Assembly (NCBI RefSeq): GCF_019263585.2
Contig: NZ_JADQDF010000001.1
Coordinates: 3,782,001 to 3,846,000 of the forward strand
Source: Pseudonocardia oceani
Lineage (GTDB): Bacteria > Actinomycetota > Actinomycetes > Mycobacteriales > Pseudonocardiaceae
Length of the DNA: 64,000 nucleotides
Reading direction: 5' to 3'
Part shown: positions 14,907-24,596 of the stretch, one piece after another
How positions within the stretch are numbered: the stretch's first letter is position 1
How the letters are laid out: each line of letters begins with the position of its first letter
The notes under the pieces: model-generated
What the model was told of the DNA's origin: nothing
Databases searched by the model: none
The model's input: the letters and a program-made list of their open reading frames with translations, nothing else
Position numbers and translations under genes: made by a program

Positions 14907-16826
14907 GTGAGCACCGCTATCTCGTCCGCACCCGCAGGCCCCGGCGTGACCCGCGGGGACGGCGCGCTGCGCAACGTCGCCATCGTCGCGCACGTCGACC
15001 ACGGGAAGACCACCCTCGTCGACGCCATGCTGCGCGCCTCCGGCGCGTTCGGTGAGCGCGCCGCCGTCGTCGACCGGATCATGGACTCCGGCGACCTCGA
15101 GCGCGAGAAGGGCATCACGATCCTCGCCAAGCACACGGCGATCAACTGGCACGGGATGACGCTCAACGTCGTCGACACCCCCGGCCACGCCGACTTCGGA
15201 GGTGAGGTCGAGCGCGGCCTCTCGATGGTCGACGGTGTCGTGCTGCTCGTCGACGCCTCCGAGGGCCCGCTCCCGCAGACCCGCTTCGTGCTGCGCAAGA
15301 CGCTGATCGCCGGGCTGCCGGTCGTGCTGGTCGTCAACAAGACCGACCGCCCCGACGCCCGCTGCGAGGAGGTCGTCGACGAGAGCCTCGAGCTGCTCCT
15401 GGAGCTGGCCGACGAGCTGGAGCTCGACGAGACCATGACCTCGCGCCTGCTCGACCTCCCCGTCGTCTACGCGAGCGGCCGCGCCGGGCGCGCGTCCCGC
15501 AACCGCCCCGCCGACGGCGACCTCCCCGACGAGCCGGGCCTCGAGAGCCTCTTCGACGTCATCGCCGAGACGGTCCCGCCGCCCGCCGACGACGCCGACG
15601 CGCCGCTGCAGGCCCACGTCACCAACCTCGACGCCTCGTCGTTCCTCGGCCGCATCGCGCTGTGCCGCGTCCGCGCCGGCGTCATCCGCCGCGGCCAGCA
15701 GGTCGCCTGGATGCAGGACGGCGGCAAGGTCACCCGCGTCAAGATCACCGAGCTGCTGCGCACCGAGGCGCTCACCCGCGTGCCGGCCGACGCCGCCTAC
15801 GCCGGTGACCTCGTCGCCGTCGCCGGCATCCCGGACGTCACCATCGGCGACACCCTCGCCGACCCGGAGACCCCGGTCGCCCTGCCGCGCATCCACGTCG
15901 ACGAGCCCGCCATCTCGGTGACCATCGGCATCAACACGAGCCCGCTCGTGGGCCGCGACCCGCGCCCGGGCACCAAGCTCACCGCCCGCCAGGTCAAGGG
16001 CCGCCTCGACTCCGAGCTGATCGGCAACGTGTCGCTGCGCGTGCTGCCCACCGAGCGCCCCGACGCGTGGGAGGTGCAGGGCCGCGGTGAGCTGGCGCTG
16101 GCCATCCTCGTCGAGACCATGCGCCGCGAGGGCTTCGAGATGACCGTCGGCAAGCCCGAGGTCGTCACGCAGATGATCGACGGCAAGCTGCACGAGCCGT
16201 TCGAGCAGCTCTCCGCCGACGTCCCCACCGAGCACCTCGGCGCCGTCACGCAGCTCCTCGCGGGCCGCAAGGGCGAGATGAGCCAGATGGTGCACGGCGA
16301 GAGCCGCGTCCGTCTCGACTACCGGGTGCCCTCGCGCGGCCTGATCGGCTTCCGCACCGAGTTCCTCACGATCACGCGCGGCGCCGGCATCGTCAGCCAC
16401 GTCTTCGACGGCTACGGCCCGTGGGTCGGCGAGATCAACAACCGCCTCCGCGGCTCGCTGATCGCCGACCGCACCGGCCCCGTCACCGGCTACGCCGTGG
16501 AGCAGCTCGCCGACCGCGGCGTCCTGTTCATCGGCCCCGGCACGCAGGTCTACGCGGGCATGGTGATCGGCGAGTACACGCGCGCCGAGGACCTCGAGGT
16601 CAACATCGTCCGCGAGAAGAAGCTGACGAACATGCGCAAGTCGACGAGCGACGAGCTGGTCAAGCTCACGCCGCCGACCGTGCTGAACCTCGAGCAGAGC
16701 CTGGAGTTCTGCGCCAACGACGAGTGCGTCGAGGTGACGCCGGAGTCGGTGCGGATCCGCAAGGTCGAGCTCGACTCGCACCTGCGCAACCGCCAGCGCT
16801 CGCGCGCGAAGCAGGCCACCGGCTGA
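14907..16826 (+). CDS. typA: Translational GTPase TypA/BipA
   Basis: A 639-residue ribosome-binding GTPase of the EF-G-like superfamily. G1 is AHVDHGKTT, the switch II region is DTPGHADFGGEVER, and G4 is NKTDRPDAR. The beta-barrel, domain III/V and the family-specific C-terminal domain follow (SRVRLDYRVPSRGLIGFRTEFLTITRGAG, then REKKLTNMRKSTSDELVKLTPP, the diagnostic TypA segment). It acts in ribosome assembly and stress adaptation. Full length for the family (about 610-640). The N-terminal extension of about 15 residues is short. It is followed by lpqW after 34 bases, the same order as I recall in mycobacteria. Confidence 0.97.
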   Translation: MSTAISSAPAGPGVTRGDGALRNVAIVAHVDHGKTTLVDAMLRASGAFGERAAVVDRIMDSGDLEREKGITILAKHTAINWHGMTLNVVDTPGHADFGGEVERGLSMVDGVVLLVDASEGPLPQTRFVLRKTLIAGLPVVLVVNKTDRPDARCEEVVDESLELLLELADELELDETMTSRLLDLPVVYASGRAGRASRNRPADGDLPDEPGLESLFDVIAETVPPPADDADAPLQAHVTNLDASSFLGRIALCRVRAGVIRRGQQVAWMQDGGKVTRVKITELLRTEALTRVPADAAYAGDLVAVAGIPDVTIGDTLADPETPVALPRIHVDEPAISVTIGINTSPLVGRDPRPGTKLTARQVKGRLDSELIGNVSLRVLPTERPDAWEVQGRGELALAILVETMRREGFEMTVGKPEVVTQMIDGKLHEPFEQLSADVPTEHLGAVTQLLAGRKGEMSQMVHGESRVRLDYRVPSRGLIGFRTEFLTITRGAGIVSHVFDGYGPWVGEINNRLRGSLIADRTGPVTGYAVEQLADRGVLFIGPGTQVYAGMVIGEYTRAEDLEVNIVREKKLTNMRKSTSDELVKLTPPTVLNLEQSLEFCANDECVEVTPESVRIRKVELDSHLRNRQRSRAKQATG

Positions 16827-16860
16827 CGGGCGCGTCACTCCTCGGTGGCAGGATGACCGG

Positions 16861-18627
16861 GTGACGCGCGCGCTGGTGGTGGCCCTGCTGGCGGTCGTGC
16901 TGGCCGCCTGCACCGCCGTCCCGTCGCCGCAGCCCGCGCCCACCGCGCCGGAGCCCACCGCGCAGCTCGAGCCCACGGAGCTGGTGGTCGGCGTCGAGGA
17001 CCTCGGGGCGGGGTACAACCCGCACCTGCTGGCCCACTCCTCGCCGCTCACCACGGCCGTCGCGGCGCTCGTGCTCCCCTCGGTGTTCCGGCCCGGCGCC
17101 GACGGCGTCCCGCAGCTCGACCGCACCATCGCCACCAGCGCCGAGGTCGTGTCCACCGAGCCCTTCACGGTGAGCTACGAGCTCAACCTGGAGGCGTCCT
17201 GGTCGACGAACACGCCCATCGCGGCGGAGGACTTCGTCTACCTGTGGGAGCAGATGCGCGCCGACCCCGGCGTGTCCGACGGCGCGGGCTACCGGCTCAT
17301 CACCGACGTGCGCTCGCGCGCGGGCGGCAAGGCCGTCGACGTCGTGTTCGACCAGCCCTACCCGGCGTGGCGCGAGCTGTTCGCCGACCTGCTGCCCGCC
17401 CACCTGCTCAAGGACGCCCCCGGCTCCTGGATCGGCGCCACGACCGGCGGCCTGCCCGCCTCGGGCGGCCCGTTCCGCATCGCCACCGTCGACGCCGGGC
17501 GCGGCGAGGTCGTGCTCGCCCGCAACGACACCTACTGGGACACCCCCGCCGTCCTCGACACCCTGGTCCTGCGCCGCCTCGACGACGCTGCGATGGCCAC
17601 GGGCCTGGCCGTCGGCGACGTCGACGTGGCGCTCACCGAGGCCGACCCGGCCGTCCGCACGGCCCTGGGCGGCCTGACGCCGGTACCGCGCACCCAGCTC
17701 GCGCCGCTGCCGACGGTCACCCAGCTCGGCCTGCGCGCCGACGACGGCCCGCTGCGCGACCCGCGCGCCCGGCGGGGCGTCGCCGCCCTTCTCGACCGCG
17801 AGGCGATCCGGCTCTCGGTCGCCCCCGAGTCGCTGCCGGCCGACGCCTTCGGGCGGGCGCCGTCCGAGCCCGGTTACGCGGCGAGCGCGCCCGAGGGCGC
17901 TCCCGCGCGGCCCGACCCGATCGCCGCGGAGCAGCTCCTGGCGTCGGCGGGCTGGACGCGCGACACCTCGGGCAACTGGGCCGTCGACGGCGCGCCCGTG
18001 GCGCTCGTGATCGGCTCGGCCGAGGAGCGCCCCGAGGACGGCCGCGTGGCGCGCCTCGTCGCCGCCCAGCTGACGGTCGCCGGGATCGACGCCGTCGCCG
18101 TCGAGTCGCCCGCGGCGGAGGTGCTGGTGCAGGCCACCGTCCCCGCCGGCGAGGTGACCACGACGACCGGGCCCTCCACGAGCACGACCTCCCCGTCCTC
18201 GTCCCCGTCGCCGGGTGCGCCGACCTCCCCGGCGGCGGCCCCGCCGGCCGGCGGGGGAGTGCCGGTGGACGTCGTCGTGGGCCCGCGCACCGTCGGCGGC
18301 GACCCCGGCACCGAGCTCGCGTCCGACTACGGCTGCGCGCTGCCCACCGACCTCGTGCCCGACCCCCCGGCGTCGCCCACCGGGTTCTGCTTCCCGGCAC
18401 TGCAGCTGCTCCTGGAGTCCCTCGCCACCGGCAGCGGCACCGAGGACCCGGCGCGCTTCGCGACGGCGGAGCAGGTGCTGTGGGCGCAGCTCCCGGCGCT
18501 GCCGCTGTTCCAGCCGGTGGCGCTCGTCGTCAGCAGCGGGGCGGCCGACGCCGCCACGGGCGTCGGGCCGGGCCCGCTCACCGAAGGCCCCCTGGCGGGC
18601 GCCGCACGGTGGAGCGAGCCGGGGTGA
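16861..18627 (+). CDS. lpqW: LpqW-like lipoprotein (solute-binding protein family 5 fold)
   Basis: A 588-residue lipoprotein with lipobox LAAC (Cys17) and the SBP_bac_5 fold (LVVGVEDLGAGYNPHL, LNLEASWSTNTPIAAEDFVYLWEQM, GGPFRIATVDAGRGEVVLARNDTYW). About residues 433-465 are an inserted Thr/Ser/Pro linker (TTTGPSTSTTSPSSSPSPG) absent from ordinary oligopeptide-binding proteins. Position after typA matches mycobacterial lpqW, whose product steers lipomannan/PIM synthesis rather than transport. It is immediately upstream of a true peptide importer, so a transport role remains possible. Start GTG 16861 follows CAGGAT with a 6-base gap. Confidence 0.8.
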   Translation: MTRALVVALLAVVLAACTAVPSPQPAPTAPEPTAQLEPTELVVGVEDLGAGYNPHLLAHSSPLTTAVAALVLPSVFRPGADGVPQLDRTIATSAEVVSTEPFTVSYELNLEASWSTNTPIAAEDFVYLWEQMRADPGVSDGAGYRLITDVRSRAGGKAVDVVFDQPYPAWRELFADLLPAHLLKDAPGSWIGATTGGLPASGGPFRIATVDAGRGEVVLARNDTYWDTPAVLDTLVLRRLDDAAMATGLAVGDVDVALTEADPAVRTALGGLTPVPRTQLAPLPTVTQLGLRADDGPLRDPRARRGVAALLDREAIRLSVAPESLPADAFGRAPSEPGYAASAPEGAPARPDPIAAEQLLASAGWTRDTSGNWAVDGAPVALVIGSAEERPEDGRVARLVAAQLTVAGIDAVAVESPAAEVLVQATVPAGEVTTTTGPSTSTTSPSSSPSPGAPTSPAAAPPAGGGVPVDVVVGPRTVGGDPGTELASDYGCALPTDLVPDPPASPTGFCFPALQLLLESLATGSGTEDPARFATAEQVLWAQLPALPLFQPVALVVSSGAADAATGVGPGPLTEGPLAGAARWSEPG

Positions 18628-18850
18628 CACCCCGGCGCCAACCGTAGTTACCAACAGGTAGGTTGTTGTCGGCGCAGGGTTCAACTCCGATCACCCTTTG
18701 GTCACGATGGCAGGGCCGCGGGTGACGAGTCCCGAACCGCTCCCTACCGTCCCGTGGGTTCGGCGAGCCGCCCCGACACAGATGGGCACCGGCTCGTGCG
18801 AGGAAGGCCGCCCGACCGGGCGTCCAGCAGAGAGAGGTCAGGAACAAAGC

Positions 18851-20473
18851 ATGACGAGATCGAGGGTTGCTTCGGTTGTCGCGCTCGGCGTGGCATCCGC
18901 GCTGATGCTCGCGGCCTGTGGCGGGGGTGGCTCGTCCGAGGGTGGGGGAGCGGGAGCTCCCGGGGGCGGCACCTTCTCGCTGAACATCAACAGCGACCCG
19001 GAGAACCCGCTGGTGCCCGGCAACACCACGGAGAGCGAGGGCGGCCAGGTCATCCGCGCGCTGTTCACGCCGCTGGTGAGCTACAACACCGAGACCGTCG
19101 AGATCGAGTACGGCGCCGTGGCCGAGTCCATCGAGACCGAGGACAACACGACCTTCACGGTCACCCTCAAGGACGGCTGGACCTTCCACGACGGCTCGCC
19201 GATCACGTCGAGCTCCTTCGTCGACGCCTGGAACTACACGGCGAACGTCGAGAACGCCCAGGGCGGGGCCTACTTCTTCAGCAAGATCGCCGGCTACGAC
19301 GGCGAGAACCCGAAGCCGGCCATGGAGGGCTTGCAGGTCGTCGACGACCTCACCTTCACCGTGCAGCTGTCCGCGCCCTTCTCGCAGTTCCCGCTGATGA
19401 CCGGCTACACGCCGTTCTCGCCGCTGCCGGAGGCGTTCTTCGCCGACCCGGACGCCTTCGGACGTCAGCCCATCGGTAACGGCCCGTTCAAGGCCGACAC
19501 CGAGTACGTCCCGGGCCAGGGCATCACGCTGTCGCGCTTCGAGGAGTACGCGGGTGACAACCCGGCCCAGGCCGGCGGCATCGACGTCCGGCTGATCTCC
19601 GACGTCAACACCGCCTACAACGAGCTCATCGGCGGCAACCTCGACGTGTTCCGCTACCAGGTCCCGCCGGAGCTGGCGACCATCGCGCCCGACGAGCTCG
19701 GCGACCGGTTCTTCGAGCGGGAGGCCTCGTCGTTCACCTTCATGGGCTTCCCGGTCTACGACCCGCGGTTCCAGGACCCGCGCGTCCGGCAGGCCTTCTC
19801 CATGGCCGTCGACCGCCCCGCGATCACCGAGGCGATCTTCTCCGGCACCCGGACCCCGGCCTACGACATCATCCCGCCGACGATCGACGGGCACCGCCCC
19901 GACGCCTGCCAGTTCTGCCAGTACGACCCGGCGCGGGCGCAGCAGCTGCTGACCGAGTCGGGCTTCGACACCTCGCAGCCGGTGGAGCTGTGGTTCAACT
20001 CCGGCGCCGGTCACGACGCCTGGGTGCAGGCGGTGGGCAACCAGCTCCAGCAGAACCTCGGCATCACCTACTCGCTGCGCGGTGACCTGGACTTCGCCCA
20101 GTACCTGCCGCTGGCCGAGGAGCAGGGCATGACCGGTCCCTTCCGCCTCGGCTGGAGCATGGACTACCCGAGCCCGGAGAACTTCCTCGGACCGCTGTTC
20201 ACCAGCGCGGGCCTGCCGCCGGCCGGGTCGAACTACCCGTTCTACTCCAACCCGGAGGTCGAACGACTCGTCGCGGAGGCCAACGCCGCATCCACCAACG
20301 AGGAAGCGGTCGCGCTGTACCAGCAGGCCGACGACATCGTGCTGACCGAGCTGCCGGTCATGCCGATCTTCTTCTCGGTCTCCCAGGGCGGGCACTCGGA
20401 GAACGTCGACAACGTGCAGTTCAGCCCGTTCGCCACCGACATCGTGCTCACCGATGTGACGGTGAACGGCTGA
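18851..20473 (+). CDS. Oligopeptide/dipeptide ABC transporter substrate-binding lipoprotein
   Basis: A 540-residue lipoprotein with lipobox LAAC (Cys23) followed by a Gly/Ser linker. The SBP_bac_5 features are LNINSDPENPLVPGNTTESEGGQVIRALF, YGAVAESIETEDNTTFTVTLKDGWTFHDG, QPIGNGPFKADTEY, FQDPRVRQAFSMAVDR and PAGSNYPFYSNPEVERLV. Binds peptides outside the cell for the DppBCDF-type importer that follows. ATG 18851 is preceded by GAGAGAGG. The 223 bases upstream probably include a long 5' UTR; no riboswitch was recognised. A hairpin after the stop (20487-20525) likely lowers permease expression relative to this abundant component. Confidence 0.95.
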   Translation: MTRSRVASVVALGVASALMLAACGGGGSSEGGGAGAPGGGTFSLNINSDPENPLVPGNTTESEGGQVIRALFTPLVSYNTETVEIEYGAVAESIETEDNTTFTVTLKDGWTFHDGSPITSSSFVDAWNYTANVENAQGGAYFFSKIAGYDGENPKPAMEGLQVVDDLTFTVQLSAPFSQFPLMTGYTPFSPLPEAFFADPDAFGRQPIGNGPFKADTEYVPGQGITLSRFEEYAGDNPAQAGGIDVRLISDVNTAYNELIGGNLDVFRYQVPPELATIAPDELGDRFFEREASSFTFMGFPVYDPRFQDPRVRQAFSMAVDRPAITEAIFSGTRTPAYDIIPPTIDGHRPDACQFCQYDPARAQQLLTESGFDTSQPVELWFNSGAGHDAWVQAVGNQLQQNLGITYSLRGDLDFAQYLPLAEEQGMTGPFRLGWSMDYPSPENFLGPLFTSAGLPPAGSNYPFYSNPEVERLVAEANAASTNEEAVALYQQADDIVLTELPVMPIFFSVSQGGHSENVDNVQFSPFATDIVLTDVTVNG

Positions 20474-20486
20474 GTTCCCGCCGGCA

Positions 20487-20525
20487 CAGGGGCGCGGTCC
20501 GGTCGATTCCGGGCCGCGCCCCCTG
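20487..20525 (+). terminator. Strong GC hairpin between binding protein and permease genes
   Basis: CAGGGGCGCGG paired with CCGCGCCCCCTG, with additional TCCGG/CCGGG pairing inside around TCGATT. No T-run follows. It is probably a partial terminator or mRNA stabiliser that sets the ratio of the binding protein to the permeases. Confidence 0.65.
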
Positions 20526-20591
20526 CCACGTCGAGCGACCGTTCCACTCCGACCGACCCGTCCCCGGGCAGGCGAAAGCCGAGGTCCACTC

Positions 20592-21515
20592 GTGTCCCGC
20601 TACATCGCGCGCCGACTGCTACTGGCGATCCCCGTACTGATCGGCGCATCGTTCTTCATCTTCTTCCTGGTCTACGCGCTGCCCGGCGATCCCGTCCGGG
20701 CGTTGGCCGGTGACCGTCCGCTGGCTCCCGGCGTCATCGCGGAGCTGCGTGAGCGGTACAACCTGGACGATCCCGTCTTCGTGCAGTACCTCAAGTACAT
20801 CGGCGGGCTGCTGCAGGGCGACCTCGGCATCGACTTCAGTGGCCGTCCGGTCTCCGAGACGATCACCCAACGTCTCCCGGTCACCGCGCAGCTCGCCCTC
20901 ACCGCTCTGGTCATCGAAGCGGTGATCGGGCTGATCGCCGGGATCGTCGCAGGTGTCCGCCGCGGCAGCTACCTCGACAACCTGGTGCTCGTCAGCACGA
21001 CGTTCCTGGTGTCGATCCCCGTGTTCGTGCTCGGGTTCACGCTGCAGTACTTCCTGGGCGTGCAGATCCCGCTCTTCCCGATCAGCGGAACCAACGAGGG
21101 GCTCTACAGCTACCTCCTGCCGGGCTTCGTGCTCGCCACCGCCTCGATGGCCTACGTCGCCCGCCTGCTGCGCACGAGCCTCGCGGAGAACCTGCGCAAC
21201 GACTACGTCCGCACGGCCCGGGCCAAGGGCCTGCCCGAGCGGATGGTGATCGGCAAGCACACCCTGCGCAACAGCCTGATCGCCGTCGTCACCTTCATCG
21301 GCGCCGACTTCGGCACCCTGATGGGCGGGGCGATCGTCACCGAGGGCGTGTTCAACCTGCCGGGTATCGGACGCGCGGTGTTCGACGCCGTCCGCTCGCA
21401 GGAGGGCACGGTGGTCGTCGGGATCACCACCTTCCTGATCTTCGTGTACATCTTCTTCAACCTGCTGGCGGACGTGCTCTACGCCGCCCTCGACCCTCGG
21501 ATCCGGTATGAGTAG
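20592..21515 (+). CDS. dppB: Peptide ABC transporter permease, DppB-like
   Basis: A 307-residue permease with six membrane segments, beginning SRYIARRLLLAIPVLIGASFFIFFLVYALPGDPVRA, the typical DppB/OppB N-terminus. The EAA loop is RTARAKGLPERMVIGKHTLRNSLI, and the conserved end includes VTEGVFNLPGIGRAVFDAV and DVLYAALDPRIRYE. GTG 20592 is about 120 bases after the binding-protein gene. It overlaps dppC by 8 bases, so translation is coupled. Confidence 0.95.
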   Translation: MSRYIARRLLLAIPVLIGASFFIFFLVYALPGDPVRALAGDRPLAPGVIAELRERYNLDDPVFVQYLKYIGGLLQGDLGIDFSGRPVSETITQRLPVTAQLALTALVIEAVIGLIAGIVAGVRRGSYLDNLVLVSTTFLVSIPVFVLGFTLQYFLGVQIPLFPISGTNEGLYSYLLPGFVLATASMAYVARLLRTSLAENLRNDYVRTARAKGLPERMVIGKHTLRNSLIAVVTFIGADFGTLMGGAIVTEGVFNLPGIGRAVFDAVRSQEGTVVVGITTFLIFVYIFFNLLADVLYAALDPRIRYE

Positions 21516-22458
21516 CCCCCGCACGGACCAGCAGGCCGGCGACGGCGGGACGGCCGCGCCGGGAGACGGGTCGCCCGCCGAGACGACGGCACCCACGACC
21601 ACCGCGGCCGTGGCGCAGGCCGGCCTGTGGGGCGACGTCTGGCGTCAGCTGCGCCGCTCGCCCCAGTTCCTGATCGGCTCGGCCGTCATCGCGGTGCTCG
21701 CGCTGATGGCGCTCGTTCCCCAGCTGTTCACCCGCATCGACCCGCGGCAGTGCGACCTCGCCCGCAGCCGTCGACCCCCGAGTGCCGAGGCCTGGTTCGG
21801 GTACGACGTCCAGGGCTGCGACTACTACGCCAACGTCATCTACGGTGCGCGGTCCTCGATCAGCGTCGGGTTGATCGTCGTCGGGGGAGCACTCGTCATC
21901 GCGCTGGTGCTCGGGGCGATCGCCGGGTTCTGGCCGGGCTGGCGCGACAACGTCATCGCCCGCGTCGCCGACGTCTTCTACGGGATGCCGTTCATCCTCG
22001 GCGCGATCATCATCCTCTACCAGTTCGACGAGCGCGGGGTGCTGCAGGTCGCGCTGGCACTGCTGCTGCTCACCTGGATGACGCCGATGCGGCTGGTCCG
22101 CGCGAGCGTGGTGGCCATCCGCGACTCCGACTACGTGCAGGCCGCCCGGGCGCTCGGCGCCACCGACCTGCGGATCATCACCCGGCACATCCTGCCCAAC
22201 GCGCTCGCGCCGGTGCTCGTGTACGCCACGATCACCATCGGGGCCGTCATCTCGGCGGAGGCCACGCTGTCGTTCCTCGGGGTCGGGCTCCGGCTCCCGG
22301 CGATCTCGTGGGGCCTGATGATCGGCGAGGCGCAGAACTACGTGCGGACCTCCCTGCACCTGCTGCTGTTCCCCGGCGCGTTCCTCGTCGTCACCGTGCT
22401 GTCCTTCATCAGCGTCGGTGACGCGCTGCGCGACGCCCTCGACCCGAAGATGCGGTGA
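21508..22458 (+). CDS. dppC: Peptide ABC transporter permease, DppC-like
   Basis: A 316-residue permease. The first about 40 residues are a polar Thr/Ala/Gly extension, then six membrane segments with the DppC signatures: FGYDVQGCDYYANVIYGARSSISVGLIVV, the EAA loop AARALGATDLRIITRHILPNALAPVLVY, EATLSFLGVGLRLPAISWGLMIGEAQNYV and SVGDALRDALDPKMR. It pairs with DppB to form the channel. The start overlaps dppB and the stop is one base before dppD. Confidence 0.95.
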   Translation: MSSPRTDQQAGDGGTAAPGDGSPAETTAPTTTAAVAQAGLWGDVWRQLRRSPQFLIGSAVIAVLALMALVPQLFTRIDPRQCDLARSRRPPSAEAWFGYDVQGCDYYANVIYGARSSISVGLIVVGGALVIALVLGAIAGFWPGWRDNVIARVADVFYGMPFILGAIIILYQFDERGVLQVALALLLLTWMTPMRLVRASVVAIRDSDYVQAARALGATDLRIITRHILPNALAPVLVYATITIGAVISAEATLSFLGVGLRLPAISWGLMIGEAQNYVRTSLHLLLFPGAFLVVTVLSFISVGDALRDALDPKMR

Positions 22459-22459
22459 C

Positions 22460-23485
22460 GTGAACCTTCCGCTGACCGAGCCGGGCGCCGCCGACGGCGC
22501 GCCCGGCGACCACCTGCTGGAGGTCGACGGCCTGTCCGTCGAGTTCCGCACCGACTACGGCACCGTGCGGGCCGTCCGCGACGTGAGCTGGCACCTGGAC
22601 AAGGGCGAGACCCTGGCGATCCTGGGCGAGTCCGGATCGGGTAAGAGCGTGAGCGCCCAGGCGATCATGGGGATCCTGGACAGCCCGCCCGCGCGGATCA
22701 CCTCCGGGAAGATCCGGTTCAACGGCACCGACCTGCTCACGCTGCCCGCCGACGAGCAGCGGGCCATGCGCGGCGAGCAGATCTCGATGGTCTTCCAGGA
22801 CGCGCTGTCGGCGCTGAACCCCGTGTTCACCGTCGGCGCGCAGATCGCCGAGATGTTCCGCGTGCACCGCGGGACGTCGAGGAAGGAGGCGATGGACAAG
22901 GCCGCGGAGCTGATGGACCGGGTGCGGATCCCCGGCGCGCGCAACCGCGTCAAGGACCACCCGCACCAGTTCTCCGGCGGCATGCGCCAGCGCGTCATGA
23001 TCGCGATGGCGCTGGCGCTCGACCCGGCGGTGATCATCGCCGACGAGCCGACCACCGCGCTCGACGTCACGGTGCAGGCCCAGATCATCGACCTGCTGCT
23101 GGACCTGCAGCGGGAGAACGGGATGGGCATCGTCCTGATCACCCACGACCTCGGGGTGGTCGCCGAGACCGCCGACCGGGTCGGGGTGATGTACGCGGGG
23201 CGGATCGTGGAGACCGGCTCCATCGAGGAGGTGTTCTCCCGCCCGGCTCACCCGTACACCGTGGGGCTGATGAACAGCATCCCGCGCGTCGACCAGATCG
23301 GGAGCCGGCTCTCGCCGATCGTCGGGTCGCCGCCCAGCCTGGCCGCCATCCCGGTCGGCTGCGCCTTCCACCCGCGCTGTCCCCGGGCGGTCGACCGGTG
23401 CCGGTCCGAGGACCCGCCGCTGATCGACGTCGGACCGGGGCGCCGCAGTGCGTGCCACTTCGCGAAGGACGTGCTCGATGCCTGA
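22460..23485 (+). CDS. dppD: Peptide ABC transporter ATPase, DppD-like
   Basis: A 341-residue ATPase: Walker A GESGSGKSVSAQAIMG, Q-loop MVFQDALSALNPVFTVG, signature FSGGMRQRVMIAMALA, Walker B VIIADEPTTALDVT, H-loop ITHDLGVV. The C-terminal oligopeptide-ABC domain has the Cys pattern FHPRCPRAVDRC, as in members that carry a [4Fe-4S] cluster or structural cysteines. GTG 22460 is chosen because it follows the dppC stop directly and precedes the conserved LLEVDGLSVEF. Confidence 0.95.
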   Translation: MNLPLTEPGAADGAPGDHLLEVDGLSVEFRTDYGTVRAVRDVSWHLDKGETLAILGESGSGKSVSAQAIMGILDSPPARITSGKIRFNGTDLLTLPADEQRAMRGEQISMVFQDALSALNPVFTVGAQIAEMFRVHRGTSRKEAMDKAAELMDRVRIPGARNRVKDHPHQFSGGMRQRVMIAMALALDPAVIIADEPTTALDVTVQAQIIDLLLDLQRENGMGIVLITHDLGVVAETADRVGVMYAGRIVETGSIEEVFSRPAHPYTVGLMNSIPRVDQIGSRLSPIVGSPPSLAAIPVGCAFHPRCPRAVDRCRSEDPPLIDVGPGRRSACHFAKDVLDA

Positions 23486-24575
23486 GTCGGACGGTCTCAC
23501 GAAGGTCGCCCCCGTCGACCGCGGCGGCGAGCCGCTGCTGCGGGTGTCGGGTCTGGTGAAGCACTTCCCGATCCGGTCGGGGATCGTGCGGCGCCGGGTG
23601 GTCGGGCAGGTCCGGGCCGTCGACGGGGTGGACCTGGAGCTCTACCCGCGCGAGACGGTCGGGCTGGTCGGCGAGTCCGGCTGCGGCAAGTCGACGGTGA
23701 CCAAGGTGCTCATGGCGCTGGAGAAGCCGACGGCCGGTCAGGTCAGCTACAAGGGCCGCGACGTCTTCGCCATGGACGCCAAGGAACTGCGCACGCTGCG
23801 GCGGCAGATCCAGATCATCTTCCAGGACCCCTACACCTCGCTGAACCCGCGCATGACCGTCGGCGACATCGTGGGGGAGCCCTACGAGATCCACCCCGAG
23901 GTGGAGCCGAAGGCGGGCCGGCAGCAGGCGGTGCGCGACCTGCTCGACCGGGTCGGGCTCAACCCCGACTTCGTCAACCGCTACCCGCACCAGTTCTCCG
24001 GCGGCCAGCGCCAGCGCATCGGCATCGCCCGGGCGCTCGCGCTCAAGCCCGAGATCATCGTGTGCGACGAGCCGGTGTCGGCGCTCGACGTGTCGGTGCA
24101 GGCCCAGGTGATCAACCTGCTGGAGGACCTGCAGAACGAGTTCGGGCTGTCCTACCTGTTCATCGCCCACGACCTGTCGGTGGTGCGCCACATCAGCGAC
24201 CGGGTCAACGTGATGTACCTGGGCCGCATCATCGAGAGCGGGAGCAACACCGACGTCTACGAGCGGCCGGCACACCCCTACACGCAGGCGCTGCTGTCCT
24301 CGGTGCCGTCGCACGACCTGGCGCTGCGGGGGAGGAAGAAGCGGATCGTGCTGCAGGGCGACCTCCCCTCGCCGGTCGACCCGCCGTCGGGCTGCCACTT
24401 CCGCACCCGCTGCTGGAAGGCCCAGGACGTCTGCGCCGAGGACTACCCGGAGCTGCTCGACCGCGGCCAGGGGCACCGGTCGGCCTGCCACTTCGCCGAT
24501 GCCGTCGACATCATCCACGGGGAGCTGCCGCCGGCGCCCGGCGGCGCGGGCGATCCCCGGCCGGGCGAGTACTGA
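23478..24575 (+). CDS. dppF: Peptide ABC transporter ATPase, DppF-like
   Basis: A 365-residue ATPase: Walker A GESGCGKSTVTKVLM, Q-loop IIFQDPYTSLNPRMTVG, signature FSGGQRQRIGIARALA, Walker B IIVCDEPVSALDVS, H-loop IAHDLSVVRHISDRVNVMYLG. The C-terminal oligopeptide domain includes CHFRTRCWKAQDVC. A basic insertion RSGIVRRRVVGQ near residue 40 is typical of the F subunit. The ATG start overlaps dppD by 8 bases. It completes the five-gene importer, and the next gene has its own promoter. Confidence 0.95.
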   Translation: MPESDGLTKVAPVDRGGEPLLRVSGLVKHFPIRSGIVRRRVVGQVRAVDGVDLELYPRETVGLVGESGCGKSTVTKVLMALEKPTAGQVSYKGRDVFAMDAKELRTLRRQIQIIFQDPYTSLNPRMTVGDIVGEPYEIHPEVEPKAGRQQAVRDLLDRVGLNPDFVNRYPHQFSGGQRQRIGIARALALKPEIIVCDEPVSALDVSVQAQVINLLEDLQNEFGLSYLFIAHDLSVVRHISDRVNVMYLGRIIESGSNTDVYERPAHPYTQALLSSVPSHDLALRGRKKRIVLQGDLPSPVDPPSGCHFRTRCWKAQDVCAEDYPELLDRGQGHRSACHFADAVDIIHGELPPAPGGAGDPRPGEY

Positions 24576-24583
24576 CCCGCGTC

Positions 24584-24589
24584 TAGGGT
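24584..24589 (+). promoter_or_regulatory. -10 element of mshB
   Basis: TAGGGT with a 7-base gap to ATG 24597, a leaderless arrangement. It favours ATG 24597 over the in-frame GTG at 24588. Confidence 0.5.
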
Positions 24590-24596
24590 GGCGTGC

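Noticed and set aside
18628..18850. A riboswitch upstream of the peptide-binding protein gene
   Set aside because: The leader is long enough but no conserved riboswitch core or paired helices were recognised.
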